A DNA stretch of 64,000 nucleotides from Mesorhizobium sp. M7A.F.Ca.US.008.03.1.1 (GCF_003997495.1 NZ_RZRU01000003.1:248001-312000); one strand, 5' to 3'. Positions 27,327-36,481 are shown, numbered from the stretch's first letter. Numbers and translations are program-made. Notes: a model not told the origin generated them from the sequence alone.

Positions 27327-28019
27327 TTATTGAGCAGGCGCCGGAGCAGGAGCGGCCGGAGTTGGCGCAGCCGGAGCCGCTGGCTTGGCGGGAGCGGCAC
27401 CCTCAGCCGGCTTCGCCGGGGCAGCACCGTCAGCAGGCTTGGCGGGCGCGCCTGCATCGGCGGCGGCACCTGGCGCCGGCAGCGGCTTGGGATTGTCCGA
27501 CAGCGTGCGCAGATAGGCGATGACGTTGGCGCGGTCCTCGTCCTTGGGCAGGCCGGCGAAGCCCATGGCGGTGCCCTTCACGAATTTCTTCGGCGAGGTG
27601 ATGAAGTGGTTGATGTTGTCGTAGGTCCACTTCTCGGCGCCGCCCTTGGAGAATTCCTTCATGCCGGCCGAATAGGCAAAGCCTTCATGCTCGGCGACCG
27701 GGCGGTCGATGAGATCCCACAGGTCCGGGCCGACCTTGTTGGGGCCGCCCTTTTCGCCGGAATGGCAGGCCTGGCACTTCTTGAAGACGGCGGCACCTTG
27801 CTCGACATTGGCGGTTGCCAGCAGATCGGCGATCGGCTTGGCTGCGGCAGCCGGCGCGGCCGGACCGCCTTCGGCGGGCTCGGCGGCCTCGATGGCGAAG
27901 CCGGGCTTTTCCGGCGCCGGTGAGGCAAACAGCGCATCGGACACAATGCCGACCGAGAAGACGACGAAAACGGTTCCGAGCAATCCGGCGAGCAGTTTGT
28001 TGACTTCGTTGGAATCCAT
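27327..28019 (-). CDS. cycM: Membrane-anchored c-type cytochrome, CycM-like
   Basis: A 230-residue protein. An uncleaved N-terminal helix (residues 8-28) anchors a class I cytochrome c domain. Heme attachment is CQACH (82-86) and the distal Met is in [10 protein letters not shown]. Rhizobial CycM carries electrons from the bc1 complex to aa3 oxidase. The C-terminal 50 residues are a low-complexity Ala/Pro/Lys tail built on PAKPA(D/E)GAA units, longer than in most relatives. It is monocistronic, followed by a clear terminator, and divergent from kdsB. Confidence 0.88.
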   Translation of the reverse strand: MDSNEVNKLLAGLLGTVFVVFSVGIVSDALFASPAPEKPGFAIEAAEPAEGGPAAPAAAAKPIADLLATANVEQGAAVFKKCQACHSGEKGGPNKVGPDLWDLIDRPVAEHEGFAYSAGMKEFSKGGAEKWTYDNINHFITSPKKFVKGTAMGFAGLPKDEDRANVIAYLRTLSDNPKPLPAPGAAADAGAPAKPADGAAPAKPAEGAAPAKPAAPAAPTPAAPAPAPAQ

Positions 28020-28212
28020 ACGCCCCTTGCTCCCTTTTCCGGCGGACAGAACCGTCCACTCCGTCCGTCGGTATCGTGACCCGTCCTGCCAAGGCGGTCA
28101 AATCGGGCGGAAACTAGGTCTTTTGCTGCGGCGTTGCAACACCTATAAGGGCGCTTCCAGTGAGACCTTTTGCCACTTTCCCTGTCCTCTTTCGAGACGC
28201 CTTGCACCCGAA

Positions 28213-28941
28213 ATGTCCACGCTGATCCTGATCCCGGCCCGCATGGCCTCGACCCGCCTGCCGGGCAAGCCGCTGGCCGACATCGCAGGCGCCCCGATGA
28301 TCGTCCATGTCGCCCGCCGCGCCGCCGAAGCCGGCCTTGGCCGGGTGGTGGTGGCGACCGACACCCAAAGCGTGGCGCAAGCGGTGCGCGCGCACGGTTT
28401 CGAGGCCGTGATGACGCGCATGGATCACGAATCCGGCTCCGACCGCATCCACGAGGCGCTGCTTGCGCTCGATCCTGGGCGCAAGGTCGAAACCATCGTC
28501 AATGTGCAGGGCGACCTGCCGACGATCGATCCCCGGATCATCGCCGCGTCGCTCAGGCCTTTCGATGACAGTGCGGTGGACATCGCCACGCTCGGCGTCG
28601 AGATCGTCCGCGACGAGGAAAAGACCAATCCCAATGTCGTCAAGATCGTCGGCTCGCCGCTTTCCGGCAGCAGGCTGCGGGCGCTCTATTTCACCCGCGC
28701 CACGGCGCCTTGGGGCGAGGGGCCGCTCTACCATCATGTCGGCCTCTACGCCTATCGCCGCGAAGCACTCGAGCGTTTCGTCGCGCTGAAGCCGTCGCCG
28801 CTCGAACGGCGCGAGCGGCTGGAACAGTTGCGGGCGCTGGAAGCCGGCATGCGCATCGACGCCGAGATCGTCCAGTCGCTGCCGCTCGGCGTCGACACGC
28901 CGGAAGACCTCGAACGCGCCAGAACAATCCTTGCAAACTGA
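28213..28941 (+). CDS. kdsB: 3-deoxy-manno-octulosonate cytidylyltransferase
   Basis: A 242-residue cytosolic enzyme that activates Kdo with CTP for LPS inner-core synthesis. The N-terminal nucleotide-binding signature is [19 protein letters not shown]. The central [14 protein letters not shown] and [12 protein letters not shown] segments are family hallmarks. The ATG at 28213 begins at the family N-terminus; an open frame extends far upstream but is antisense to cycM. It lies 19 nt before pheA on the same strand, a pairing often seen in Rhizobiales. Confidence 0.95.
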   Translation: MSTLILIPARMASTRLPGKPLADIAGAPMIVHVARRAAEAGLGRVVVATDTQSVAQAVRAHGFEAVMTRMDHESGSDRIHEALLALDPGRKVETIVNVQGDLPTIDPRIIAASLRPFDDSAVDIATLGVEIVRDEEKTNPNVVKIVGSPLSGSRLRALYFTRATAPWGEGPLYHHVGLYAYRREALERFVALKPSPLERRERLEQLRALEAGMRIDAEIVQSLPLGVDTPEDLERARTILAN

Positions 28942-28960
28942 GAAACCCGAGACTTGGCCC

Positions 28961-29824
28961 ATGCCTGAAAAGACCAACAGAATATCCTTCCAGGGCGAGC
29001 CGGGCGCCAATTCCGACACCGCCTCCCGCAACGTCTATCCATCGATGGAGCCGTTGCCGTGCCCGACCTTCGAGGATGCGTTCAACGCGGTCGAGACCGG
29101 CAAGGCCGATCTCGCCATGATCCCGATCGAGAACACCATTGCCGGACGCGTCGCCGATATCCATCATCTGCTGCCGGAATCGAAGCTGCACATCATCGGC
29201 GAATATTTCCTGCCGATCCATTTCCAGCTGATGGTGCTGCCGGGCGTCAAGCGCGACGAGATCAAGACGGTGCACAGCCACATCCACGCGCTTGGCCAGT
29301 GCCGCAAATACATCCGCAAGAACGGCTGGAAGGCGATCGTCGCCGGCGACACGGCTGGTGCGGCCAAGATGGTCTCCGAGGTCAAGGACCGCACCATGGC
29401 GGCGCTGTCGCCCGCACTGGCAGCGACGCTCTACGGGCTCGATATCATCGAGCAAAATGTCGAGGACACCGACAGCAACGTCACCCGCTTTGTCGTCCTG
29501 ACCAAGAACAAGCAATGGGCCGAGCGCCCATCACCCGAAGTCAAGATGATGACGACCTTCATCTTCCGCGTCCGCAACGTGCCGGCGGCGCTCTACAAGG
29601 CGATGGGCGGCTTCGCCACCAACGGCATCAACATGACCAAGCTGGAGAGCTACCAGCTGGGGGCTTTCACGGCGACGCTGTTCTACGCCGACATCGAGGG
29701 CCATCCCGACGACCCGCTGGTCAAGCTGGCGCTGGACGAGCTTCGTTTCTTCTCCCGCGAAGTGCGGATTCTCGGCGTCTATCCGGCCAGTGAGTCGCGT
29801 GAGCAGTGGAAGGTTGCGGACTAG
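28961..29824 (+). CDS. pheA: Prephenate dehydratase
   Basis: A 287-residue enzyme converting prephenate to phenylpyruvate in phenylalanine synthesis. The catalytic domain covers residues 8-190, with GEPGANSDTA, IPIENTIAGRV and DSNVTRFVVL, the last containing the essential Thr-Arg-Phe. The C-terminal ACT domain covers about 200-280. Its usual ESRP phenylalanine-binding motif reads ESYQ, which may weaken feedback inhibition. The ATG at 28961 is preferred over a TTG at 28931 that overlaps kdsB. The stop overlaps that of the convergent Dabb gene by 4 nt. Confidence 0.93.
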   Translation: MPEKTNRISFQGEPGANSDTASRNVYPSMEPLPCPTFEDAFNAVETGKADLAMIPIENTIAGRVADIHHLLPESKLHIIGEYFLPIHFQLMVLPGVKRDEIKTVHSHIHALGQCRKYIRKNGWKAIVAGDTAGAAKMVSEVKDRTMAALSPALAATLYGLDIIEQNVEDTDSNVTRFVVLTKNKQWAERPSPEVKMMTTFIFRVRNVPAALYKAMGGFATNGINMTKLESYQLGAFTATLFYADIEGHPDDPLVKLALDELRFFSREVRILGVYPASESREQWKVAD

Positions 29825-30126
29825 ATCACCGCGCCCAGCGGCACGTAGTCGATCTCCATGAAGGCCTCCACCTCCGGCACCCAGCGGTCGCGCACGAAGG
29901 CGACGTGGTCGGGATGGTCGTTGTACCTCGTGTAGGCGGCCTGGTCGGCGAACTCCATCGAGAAGCCAAAGTGATAGTCGTTCTTGGGGCTGATCTGTCG
30001 CAATTGTTCGAAATGTGTGACGCCCCTGATCGCGGTGAGGATTTTCTTGGCGTCGACCAGGAACCGCTTTTCCTCCAGCGAGTGCGGTGGATGCTTCAGC
30101 GTGAAGACGACGGTGTGACGGATCAT
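29821..30126 (-). CDS. Dabb (stress-responsive A/B barrel) domain protein
   Basis: A 101-residue protein with the Dabb fold signature MIRHTVVFTLKH at the N-terminus, the central FGFSMEFADQAAYTRYNDHP and a closing VEAFMEIDY. These ferredoxin-like dimers appear in stress proteins and some polyketide cyclases, and no reaction can be assigned here. It is convergent with pheA and lies 41 nt downstream of nudC on the same strand, so it may share that transcript. Confidence 0.85.
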   Translation of the reverse strand: MIRHTVVFTLKHPPHSLEEKRFLVDAKKILTAIRGVTHFEQLRQISPKNDYHFGFSMEFADQAAYTRYNDHPDHVAFVRDRWVPEVEAFMEIDYVPLGAVI

Positions 30127-30167
30127 TTTTGCCTCTTTGATGTCTGGCCTTCCAGGCTCTTGCCGAC

Positions 30168-31112
30168 CTATTCGGCGTCGACCCAGGCGCGGATGAGATG
30201 ATATGCGATCGCCCCCTTGGGCGGCGTGAACAGATTGCCGGGATGTTCCTTGGCCAGCATCGAACGCACCTCGTCACGGGCAAACCAGCGACAGTCTTCC
30301 AGTTCGTTGAGGTCGGCCTGGATATCGTCGTTGAGCGGCTCGCCGAAGCAGCCGATCATCAGCGAATAGGGAAACGGCCAGGGCTGGCTGGCGTGGTAGA
30401 CGACGCGGCCAAGCCGGATGCCGGCCTCTTCCAGCGTCTCGCGGCGCACCGCCGCCTCGATCGTCTCGCCCGGCTCGATGAAGCCGGCAAGGGCCGAGTA
30501 CATGCCCGGCGCAAAATGTCGTCCGCGTCCGAGCAGGCATTTCTCCCGCGTCGCCGTCAGCATGATCGCCACCGGGTCGGTGCGCGGAAAATGCTCGGTG
30601 CCGCAATTCGGGCAATGCCGCTTGTAGCCGCCGGCCCGCATCTGCGATTCTGTACCGCATTTGCTGCAGAAGCGATGGCTGGCATGCCAGGCCAGCAGGG
30701 CAGCACCTTGCGCCATCGCGCCAGCCGCCGCCTCGTCGATCAGCCCTTGCATGTAGACCGAGCGGTAGTCGATGGCCTTGACTGTTTCCGGAAGCTGTTC
30801 GGGTTCGACGCCGGCGGGCACGGCCAGCACCGGTCCTCGTTCGGAAAAGCCGAGCAGGATGCCTTGCGCCAGGGAAACCTTGAAGGGTTCGCTCTCGGTC
30901 GCGCCGAACCAGGGGTCGAGATCGCCGCCATCGCCGAGCTTCAGATAGAGCCGGCCGCCATGCATCAGAAGCAGCCGCGTCGCGGGGTCGGCCAGCGCCT
31001 TGTCGACCGAATCGTCGGCGCGGTTCTCGGACTGCCGGTCGATCGTGTTGCCGGCAAAGCCGACGAACTGGCTCGGCTCGCGCAAAGGCGCGTCAAACAG
31101 GCGGAAGCTCAT
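30168..31112 (-). CDS. nudC: NADH pyrophosphatase (NudC-type Nudix hydrolase)
   Basis: A 314-residue protein. The N-terminal half is the NudC dimerisation region. A zinc ribbon follows (CSKCG, CPNCG). Then comes the Nudix box GFIEPGETIEAAVRRETLEE and, downstream, the SQPWPFPYSLM motif that separates NudC from other Nudix enzymes. It hydrolyses NADH and removes NAD caps from RNA 5' ends. The start at 31112 (MSFRLFDAP) was chosen because the frame further upstream overlaps the HIT gene region. It lies 58 nt downstream of the HIT-like gene. Confidence 0.93.
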   Translation of the reverse strand: MSFRLFDAPLREPSQFVGFAGNTIDRQSENRADDSVDKALADPATRLLLMHGGRLYLKLGDGGDLDPWFGATESEPFKVSLAQGILLGFSERGPVLAVPAGVEPEQLPETVKAIDYRSVYMQGLIDEAAAGAMAQGAALLAWHASHRFCSKCGTESQMRAGGYKRHCPNCGTEHFPRTDPVAIMLTATREKCLLGRGRHFAPGMYSALAGFIEPGETIEAAVRRETLEEAGIRLGRVVYHASQPWPFPYSLMIGCFGEPLNDDIQADLNELEDCRWFARDEVRSMLAKEHPGNLFTPPKGAIAYHLIRAWVDAE

Positions 31113-31170
31113 GGGGACTCTGGGATATGTTGAGGGATGGACACGTTTTGGGATGAACACAGGGGAACGC

Positions 31171-31590
31171 TTATAGCGCCGCCTTGATCGTTTCGGCAAA
31201 CCGTCGCAAGTCGGAACGTTGATAGGGCTCTCGCAGGCCATGTCCCCACACAGGGCCTGGCCAGCCGGGATCGCCTTCCGAACGCGCGATGACATGGATG
31301 TGCAGCTGGCGCACGATGTTGCCGAGCGCGCCGGTGTTGATTTTGGTGCAGCCGGTCGCTTTTTTCAGCGCCTGCGCCACCATATTGGTTTCGAAGGTCA
31401 GCATTGCCTGGTCGAGCGGCGTCATGTCATGGATTTCCTCCGCGCCGGGCCGCTGCGGCACCAGCAGCAGCCAGGGCCAGCGGCGGTCGTTCATCACCCG
31501 CAGTTCGCAGAGCCCGAGCCACATCAACTGCTCGCTGTCCGCCTCCAGCCGTGCGTCCAGCGTAAATCCGGCCTCCAGGCCCGGCAGCAT
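31171..31590 (-). CDS. HIT-domain protein
   Basis: A 139-residue protein related to histidine-triad nucleotide hydrolases. The triad region reads QLHIHVIAR: the first two histidines, including the catalytic second one, are kept and the third position is Ile. The N-terminal strand pair includes RRWPWLLLVPQRPGAEEIHD. This variant is common in alphaproteobacteria and is assumed to act on dinucleoside polyphosphates or nucleoside phosphoramidates. The start at 31590 has aaggga upstream. It is followed by nudC, another nucleotide-cleaning enzyme, on the same strand. Confidence 0.85.
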   Translation of the reverse strand: MLPGLEAGFTLDARLEADSEQLMWLGLCELRVMNDRRWPWLLLVPQRPGAEEIHDMTPLDQAMLTFETNMVAQALKKATGCTKINTGALGNIVRQLHIHVIARSEGDPGWPGPVWGHGLREPYQRSDLRRFAETIKAAL

Positions 31591-31760
31591 CGGCGTTTCC
31601 CTTGCTTTTCTTGGTTTGCTCAACACATGAAGGCTAGAGCGGCGGCAAGGGGGCTGCAAGCGAATCATTGCGCCGCTCACGGTTTGGTGCGCCAATTCCA
31701 TATTTTTGCGATTTCTTCGGCGGACTTGCATTTCGTCACGCAATTGCCGATATGGAAAGC

Positions 31761-31857
31761 GGGAGGTTGGTGGTGGACGATCCACTCGCCAACCGGGTCA
31801 GGTCCGGAAGGAAGCAGCCCTAACGAGCCCGGAACGGGTCATTGTTCCAGCCTCCCA
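31761..31857 (+). ncRNA. ffs: Small signal recognition particle RNA (4.5S type)
   Basis: Contains the conserved apical domain gggtcaggtccggaaggaag followed by cagccctaacgag, the binding site for Ffh. gggagg at the 5' side pairs with cctccc at the 3' side to close the hairpin. About 100 nt is the normal length for a bacterial SRP Alu-less RNA. It lies upstream of dnaX, as in other alphaproteobacteria. Confidence 0.95.
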
Positions 31858-31962
31858 CCTCACGGCCCCTCTCGCGACATTGACGACGCATTGCAGCGCG
31901 GGCGAGACTATGCGCAGGAATCGGCCGCCTTCGGGCGCGGCCATTTGGAGCTTTACGGGCGT

Positions 31963-33774
31963 ATGAGCGAAGCCGGAAATTCGGGACCAAAAAGCCTGGA
32001 GATAGGCAAGGCCGCCGCCTATCGCGTGCTGGCGCGCAAGTACCGTCCCTCGAACTTCTCCGAGCTGGTCGGCCAGGAGCCGATGGTGCGCACCCTCACC
32101 AACGCCTTTGCCACCGGCCGCATCGCCCAGGCCTGGATGCTGACCGGCGTGCGCGGCGTCGGCAAGACCACGACGGCGCGCATCCTCGCGCGCGCCTTGA
32201 ACTATAAAACCGCTGATATCGACCAGCCTTCGGTCGACCTTGCGGTGCTCGGCGAGCATTGCCAGGCGATCATGGAAGGCCGCCATGTCGACGTCATCGA
32301 GATGGACGCCGCCTCGCACACAGGCATCGACGACATCAGGGATATCATCGAGCGCGTGCGCTACGCGCCGGTCTCGGCGCGCTACAAGGTCTACATCATC
32401 GACGAAGTGCACATGCTGTCGACGCAGGCCTTCAACGGCCTGCTGAAGACGCTGGAAGAGCCGCCGCCGCACGTCAAATTCATCTTCGCCACCACCGAAA
32501 TCCGCAAGGTCCCGATCACCGTCCTGTCGCGTTGCCAGCGCTTCGACCTGAGGCGCATCGACGCCGGCGCGCTGGTCGCGCATCTCGGCTCGATCTCGGC
32601 CCAGGAAGGCATCTCGGTCGACGACGACGCGCTGGCGATGATCGCGCGCGCCGCCGAAGGCTCGGCCCGTGATTCGCTCTCCATTCTCGACCAGGCGATT
32701 GCCCATGGCGCAGGCACTGTCAGTGCCGCGGCTGTGCGGGCGATGCTGGGCCTTGCCGACCGCGCCCGTATCGTCGACCTGTTCGAACATGTGATGAAGG
32801 GCGATGTGGCGGCAGCTCTCGGCGAATTCCGCGCGCAATACGATACCGGCGCCGATCCGGCCGCCGTGCTGACCGATCTTGCCGAGTTCAACCACCTCGT
32901 CACCCGGCTGCGTTTCGTGCCAACGGCCATCGAGGATGCATCGCTGTCGGAGGACGAGCGGCAGCGCGGCGCGGATTTCGCCAGGACGCTGTCGGTCAGG
33001 GTGCTGTCGCGGACATGGCAGATGCTGCTCAAGGGCATTCCCGAAGTGCAGTCCTCCAACCGGCCGGTCAGTGCCGCCGAAATGGTGCTGATCCGGCTGG
33101 CGCACGCCGCCGACCTGCCGACGCTGGACGAGGCGTTGAGATCGCTCGAAAGTGCCGCACCGGTGCAAAATGGCGCGCCGCGCCCGAATGGGGCGCCTGC
33201 AGGGGGAGGCAATGGCGCCGCCGCGATGGCGCAGACGCGCATGCCCGTCGGTCCGGGCGGCGCGCAGACCATGCGGCTGGTCGAAGCCTCGCCCGCCCCT
33301 GTTGCCTTCGTCGCTCCGCCGGAGCCGGTCGTGGAGACGCAATCGGCGCCGCTGAAATCGCTGGCCGACATCATTGCGCTCGCCGACGCGCAGCGCGACA
33401 TCGCCTTCAAGGTGCTGGTCAAGAGCTGCATCCGGTTTGTGCGTATCGAGCCTGGCCGCATCGATGTCGGCCTGACCAGCGATGCGCCCAAGATGCTGCT
33501 CAACGACCTGACGACGAAATTGCGCGCCTGGACCGGCCGCAGCTGGCTGGTCTCGCTGTCGAAGGAAGAGGGCGGCCAGACGCTCGCCGAAATGGAATCG
33601 GCCAAGCGCGAGACGGCTTTTCTCGATGCCAGGAGCGACCCGACAGTGGCCGCCATCCTGGCGCGCTTTCCCGGCGCCAAGATCATCGACGTGCGCATTC
33701 CAGACGCGCCGGAAGCCGAAACGACAGAGGCTGAAGTGCCGGTCGAGCCGCCGGCTGACGACGACGAACCCTGA
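31963..33774 (+). CDS. dnaX: DNA polymerase III subunit gamma/tau
   Basis: A 603-residue clamp-loader ATPase. The start at 31963 gives MSEAGNSGPKSLEIG, then YRVLARKYRPSNFSELVGQE. Walker A is GVRGVGKTTTA, Walker B IIDEVHM, and the SRC motif is in VLSRCQRFDLR. The four-cysteine zinc module of E. coli DnaX is lost: the equivalent segment (ALNYKTADIDQPSVDLAV then LGEHCQAI) keeps a single Cys. The C-terminal half is a Pro/Ala linker plus the tau-type polymerase-binding region. It is followed by ybaB 30 nt downstream, the usual order. An open frame runs upstream through the SRP RNA but is not coding. Confidence 0.95.
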   Translation: MSEAGNSGPKSLEIGKAAAYRVLARKYRPSNFSELVGQEPMVRTLTNAFATGRIAQAWMLTGVRGVGKTTTARILARALNYKTADIDQPSVDLAVLGEHCQAIMEGRHVDVIEMDAASHTGIDDIRDIIERVRYAPVSARYKVYIIDEVHMLSTQAFNGLLKTLEEPPPHVKFIFATTEIRKVPITVLSRCQRFDLRRIDAGALVAHLGSISAQEGISVDDDALAMIARAAEGSARDSLSILDQAIAHGAGTVSAAAVRAMLGLADRARIVDLFEHVMKGDVAAALGEFRAQYDTGADPAAVLTDLAEFNHLVTRLRFVPTAIEDASLSEDERQRGADFARTLSVRVLSRTWQMLLKGIPEVQSSNRPVSAAEMVLIRLAHAADLPTLDEALRSLESAAPVQNGAPRPNGAPAGGGNGAAAMAQTRMPVGPGGAQTMRLVEASPAPVAFVAPPEPVVETQSAPLKSLADIIALADAQRDIAFKVLVKSCIRFVRIEPGRIDVGLTSDAPKMLLNDLTTKLRAWTGRSWLVSLSKEEGGQTLAEMESAKRETAFLDARSDPTVAAILARFPGAKIIDVRIPDAPEAETTEAEVPVEPPADDDEP

Positions 33775-33804
33775 TCCAGCCACGAATCCACAAAGGACCC
33801 GACC

Positions 33805-34128
33805 ATGAAAGATCTTCTCGGCCTGATGGGCAAGGCGAAGGAAATGCAGGCCAAGTTCCAGGCCATGCAGGACGAGATCGCCACGCTGGAAGCGTCCGGC
33901 CAGGCCGGCGGCGGCCTGGTCAACGTCACGCTGACCGGAAAATTCGAGATGAAGTCGCTGAAGATCGACCCCTCCTTGTTCAAGGAGGACGATGTCGAGA
34001 TCCTCGAAGACCTGGTGCTGGCCGCCCACAACGACGCCAAGACCAAGGTCGAGCAGATCATGCAGGAAAAGACCAAGGCGCTGACCGCAGGCCTGCCAAT
34101 ACCGCCAGGAATGAAACTGCCCTTCTAG
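33805..34128 (+). CDS. ybaB: YbaB/EbfC nucleoid-associated protein
   Basis: A 107-residue DNA-binding protein. [21 protein letters not shown] is the typical first helix; the beta sheet segment [18 protein letters not shown] and the C-terminal helix and tail [12 protein letters not shown] complete the family. It follows dnaX and, two genes later, recR, the arrangement kept in most bacteria. It acts as a dimer that bridges DNA. Confidence 0.95.
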   Translation: MKDLLGLMGKAKEMQAKFQAMQDEIATLEASGQAGGGLVNVTLTGKFEMKSLKIDPSLFKEDDVEILEDLVLAAHNDAKTKVEQIMQEKTKALTAGLPIPPGMKLPF

Positions 34129-34152
34129 CGTTCGGCGCGCCCCACGATCGAC

Positions 34153-34485
34153 ATGACCGAAGAGCCCTCCGAAAGATTGATCGAGCAGCGTATCCGCAAC
34201 AGGATCTACGAGATCCTGGAAATCCTGGCCGATTGTGACGACGGCGTCGATCTCGTCGGCATCAAGGGTTATTTCTATCTGTTCGAGGATTTCGTCCATC
34301 GCCCATCGATCGAAGCCGGCACATCGGCGCTTTCGAAGGACGAGCGCGCGATCGTGCTGGAGATCGCCGAATTCCTGGAGATGGCAAGCGAGACAAATCC
34401 GGACTTCACCAAGGCTGAGTTCATGACAGCGACTGGCCGGGAAAGATCGCGCCGACGGCCAGGGAGGCGCGGACGCTGTTCTTGA
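34153..34485 (+). CDS. Conserved hypothetical small protein
   Basis: A 110-residue, mostly helical acidic protein (RLIEQRIRNRIYEILEILADC, then ALSKDERAIVLEIAEFLEMAS) with a very basic C-terminal tail (RERSRRRPGRRGRCS). I do not recognise a characterised family. It begins 24 nt after the ybaB stop, so it is probably co-transcribed with dnaX-ybaB. The odd Arg-rich tail may reflect drift of the stop codon. Downstream (34486-34812, 327 nt) there is no gene: there is a GC hairpin at 34533-34552, a palindromic repeat and a possible operator. Confidence 0.7.
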   Translation: MTEEPSERLIEQRIRNRIYEILEILADCDDGVDLVGIKGYFYLFEDFVHRPSIEAGTSALSKDERAIVLEIAEFLEMASETNPDFTKAEFMTATGRERSRRRPGRRGRCS

Positions 34486-34559
34486 GGCGCGGCCTGTTTT
34501 CGGAGAAGGTCGAGGAGCTTGAGCCTGGCCAGCCGGCCGCGATTGCGGCCGGTCGGTAG

Positions 34560-34636
34560 ACCGGTTTCAGGAAAAACGCGATGCGGCTTTCCCTGAAAAA
34601 GCGCGCAGCGCTTGCCCTGGGTAATTGCGGCGAAAC
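34560..34636. repeat. Palindromic mosaic repeat, family D, copy 2 (diverged, inverted)
   Basis: The reverse complement (cgcaattacccagggcaagc, gcgctttttcagggaaa, then a tttttcctgaaa end) matches the second half of the element at 17397-17522 with scattered differences. It keeps the same gcaattnccc / gcgcttttcc / ttttcctg blocks. It sits between two unrelated genes. Confidence 0.65.
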
Positions 34637-34701
34637 AAAGAGAGAGACGTCATCGCTTCTGTGAAATGAGGGCTCGATCTATCTGGAAAGCCACGTAATT
34701 G

Positions 34702-34714
34702 TGCCAATTTGGCA
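34702..34714. promoter_or_regulatory. Possible operator palindrome upstream of a cell-wall hydrolase gene
   Basis: tgccaatttggca is a palindrome of two 6-bp arms around one base, in a locally AT-richer stretch about 100 nt before the TTG start of the hydrolase. It fits a repressor or activator site, but no regulator can be named. Confidence 0.35.
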
Positions 34715-34812
34715 ACAGTGAGTTGTTAATGACGTTTTGGCCATCATTTTGCCCGAAAGTGTCTCATTCTTGCCGCAGCCTGGGGGCGGGCACGAAGTGA
34801 GAGGGTTACCTG

Positions 34813-35745
34813 TTGATTTCCACGCGATGGAAGACGCCGCTGTTGCTCGGCGCCGTCATTTCACCCCTGTTTTTGGCTGCCTGCAGCCAGACCACTTCAC
34901 ACGGCATGTCCGTCGCCAGCCTGACCGACGCCATCACGCCGGGTTTCCTGAGTTCCCGGGCCTACAGCCACACGCCAAAGGACAAGGAATGCCTGGAACG
35001 GGCGATGTTCTTTGAATCCAACCGCTCGAGCCGCGACGGAATGATCGCGGTCGGCACGGTGGTGATGAACCGGCTGCGCTCCGGCAATCATGGCAGCACC
35101 ATCTGCCAAGTGGTGGGTGAGCCTGGGCAATTCGCGCCTGGCGTCATGACACGGCCGATGAATTCACGCGCAATGCCCGATGTCGAAGAGGCCGCCGACG
35201 CGGTGCTGAAGGGCGAGCGCAAGTCCAAGCTCAAGAACACCATGTTTTTTCACACCGCCGGTCTACGCTTCCCCTACAAGAACATGCACTACACCATGGT
35301 TGCCGGCGGCAATGCCTTCTACGAGAAGCGCGGCCGCAACTGGCAGCCGCTGCCGGATGAGCCGCAGGTCGCCATTGCCTCCGCGGCGCCCGACAAGTCA
35401 GCCGCGCAGGTGACGATGGTCGCGTCCGCCGAGCCGATGCGTCCGGCCAAGCCGGCCACCGTCCGGTCCGTCCCTGCCCAGCAGACCTATATGACCGCGG
35501 CCGCCGCGCCGGCCGCGAAATCCGCGCGTGTCTCGGCGGAGCCGACGGTGGTGGCGATGCAGGAGCCGATGGAAGAGCCGGATGCCGCCCGTTTTGGCGG
35601 AACCTTGAACGCAAGGACAAGGGTCATCTCCTCGGTCGAGGACGCGCCGCAAGAGGCGTCGATGGGATTCCAGTCGACACCTGAGAACACCGATGCCGTC
35701 GGCGCGATGATTGTCAGCCAGGGCCGGCCGCTCGAAGCCAACTGA
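34813..35745 (+). CDS. Cell wall hydrolase, SleB/CwlJ-like, lipoprotein
   Basis: A 310-residue protein. A signal peptide ends in the lipobox LAAC (residue 24), so it is lipid-anchored. The hydrolase_2 domain covers about residues 55-175: CLERAMFFESNRSSRDGM contains the catalytic-type glutamate, followed by VVMNRLRSG and CQVVGEPGQFAPG. The C-terminal 130 residues are Ala/Pro-rich and disordered-looking. The family comprises muramidase-like enzymes first known from spore germination but common in Rhizobiales, where they remodel peptidoglycan. The start is TTG with gaggg about 8 nt upstream. Confidence 0.85.
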   Translation: MISTRWKTPLLLGAVISPLFLAACSQTTSHGMSVASLTDAITPGFLSSRAYSHTPKDKECLERAMFFESNRSSRDGMIAVGTVVMNRLRSGNHGSTICQVVGEPGQFAPGVMTRPMNSRAMPDVEEAADAVLKGERKSKLKNTMFFHTAGLRFPYKNMHYTMVAGGNAFYEKRGRNWQPLPDEPQVAIASAAPDKSAAQVTMVASAEPMRPAKPATVRSVPAQQTYMTAAAAPAAKSARVSAEPTVVAMQEPMEEPDAARFGGTLNARTRVISSVEDAPQEASMGFQSTPENTDAVGAMIVSQGRPLEAN

Positions 35746-35834
35746 TTTGCGCTCCGCGGTCCGCCAAGGCCCAATATGGCGGTCATGCGGATGCGGATGT
35801 TCCAAAGCGCTCTGAAAAATCCTAGATCAGAGCG

Positions 35835-36440
35835 ATGTCGAAGCGAATCGCCGGTCCCGAGATCGAACGTCTGATCCAGCTCCTGGCCAAGGTGCCGGGG
35901 TTGGGTCCCCGTTCGGCCAGGCGTGCCGCCCTTCATCTGATCAAGAAGAAGGAGCAGCTTTTGTCGCCGCTTGCCGCCGCCATGGCCGAAGCGGCCGACA
36001 AGGTGCGCATCTGCTCGACCTGCGGCAATGTCGATACATCGGACCCTTGCATGATCTGCACCGATCCGCGCCGCGATGCCGGCACCATCATCGTCGTCGA
36101 GGACGTCTCCGACCTATGGGCGCTGGAGCGCGCGGCGGCGATGAATGTGCGTTACCACGTGCTCGGTGGCACATTGTCGCCGCTCGACGGCATCGGCCCC
36201 GACCAGCTCAACATGCGCTCGCTGGTCGACCGCGTCGCCAGCGGCGAGGTCAAGGAGATCATCCTCGCCGTCAATGCGACGGTGGAAGGCCAGACGACTG
36301 CGCATTACCTCACCGACCAGCTGTCCGGCTTCGACATCAAGGTGACACGGCTGGCGCATGGCGTGCCGGTCGGCGGCGAACTCGACTATCTCGATGAGGG
36401 CACGCTGGCCGCGGCGCTGCGCTCGCGGACGGCGTTTTGA
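35835..36440 (+). CDS. recR: Recombination protein RecR
   Basis: A 201-residue protein with the N-terminal helix-hairpin-helix ([19 protein letters not shown]), the four-cysteine zinc site (CSTCG, CMIC) and the Toprim domain with IIVVEDVSD. The walker-like loop reads [16 protein letters not shown]. It works with RecF and RecO to load RecA at gaps. The ATG is the first codon after the 3' arm of an 8-bp hairpin (cgctctga / tcagagcg, 35808-35834), which may occlude the ribosome site. It is the distal member of the dnaX-ybaB-recR neighbourhood. Confidence 0.95.
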   Translation: MSKRIAGPEIERLIQLLAKVPGLGPRSARRAALHLIKKKEQLLSPLAAAMAEAADKVRICSTCGNVDTSDPCMICTDPRRDAGTIIVVEDVSDLWALERAAAMNVRYHVLGGTLSPLDGIGPDQLNMRSLVDRVASGEVKEIILAVNATVEGQTTAHYLTDQLSGFDIKVTRLAHGVPVGGELDYLDEGTLAAALRSRTAF

Positions 36441-36481
36441 CGCAATTGGCGGGGATGCTTGCTGAGATGACTGCATTCCTT

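Noticed and set aside
31219..31962. Open frame upstream of dnaX
   Set aside because: It runs antisense to the HIT-like gene and through the SRP RNA; the DnaX N-terminus is recognisable only after 31963.
31798..34299. Long minus-strand open frame opposite dnaX and ybaB
   Set aside because: Antisense shadow of GC-rich coding sequence; composition is His/Arg/Gly-rich with no domain.
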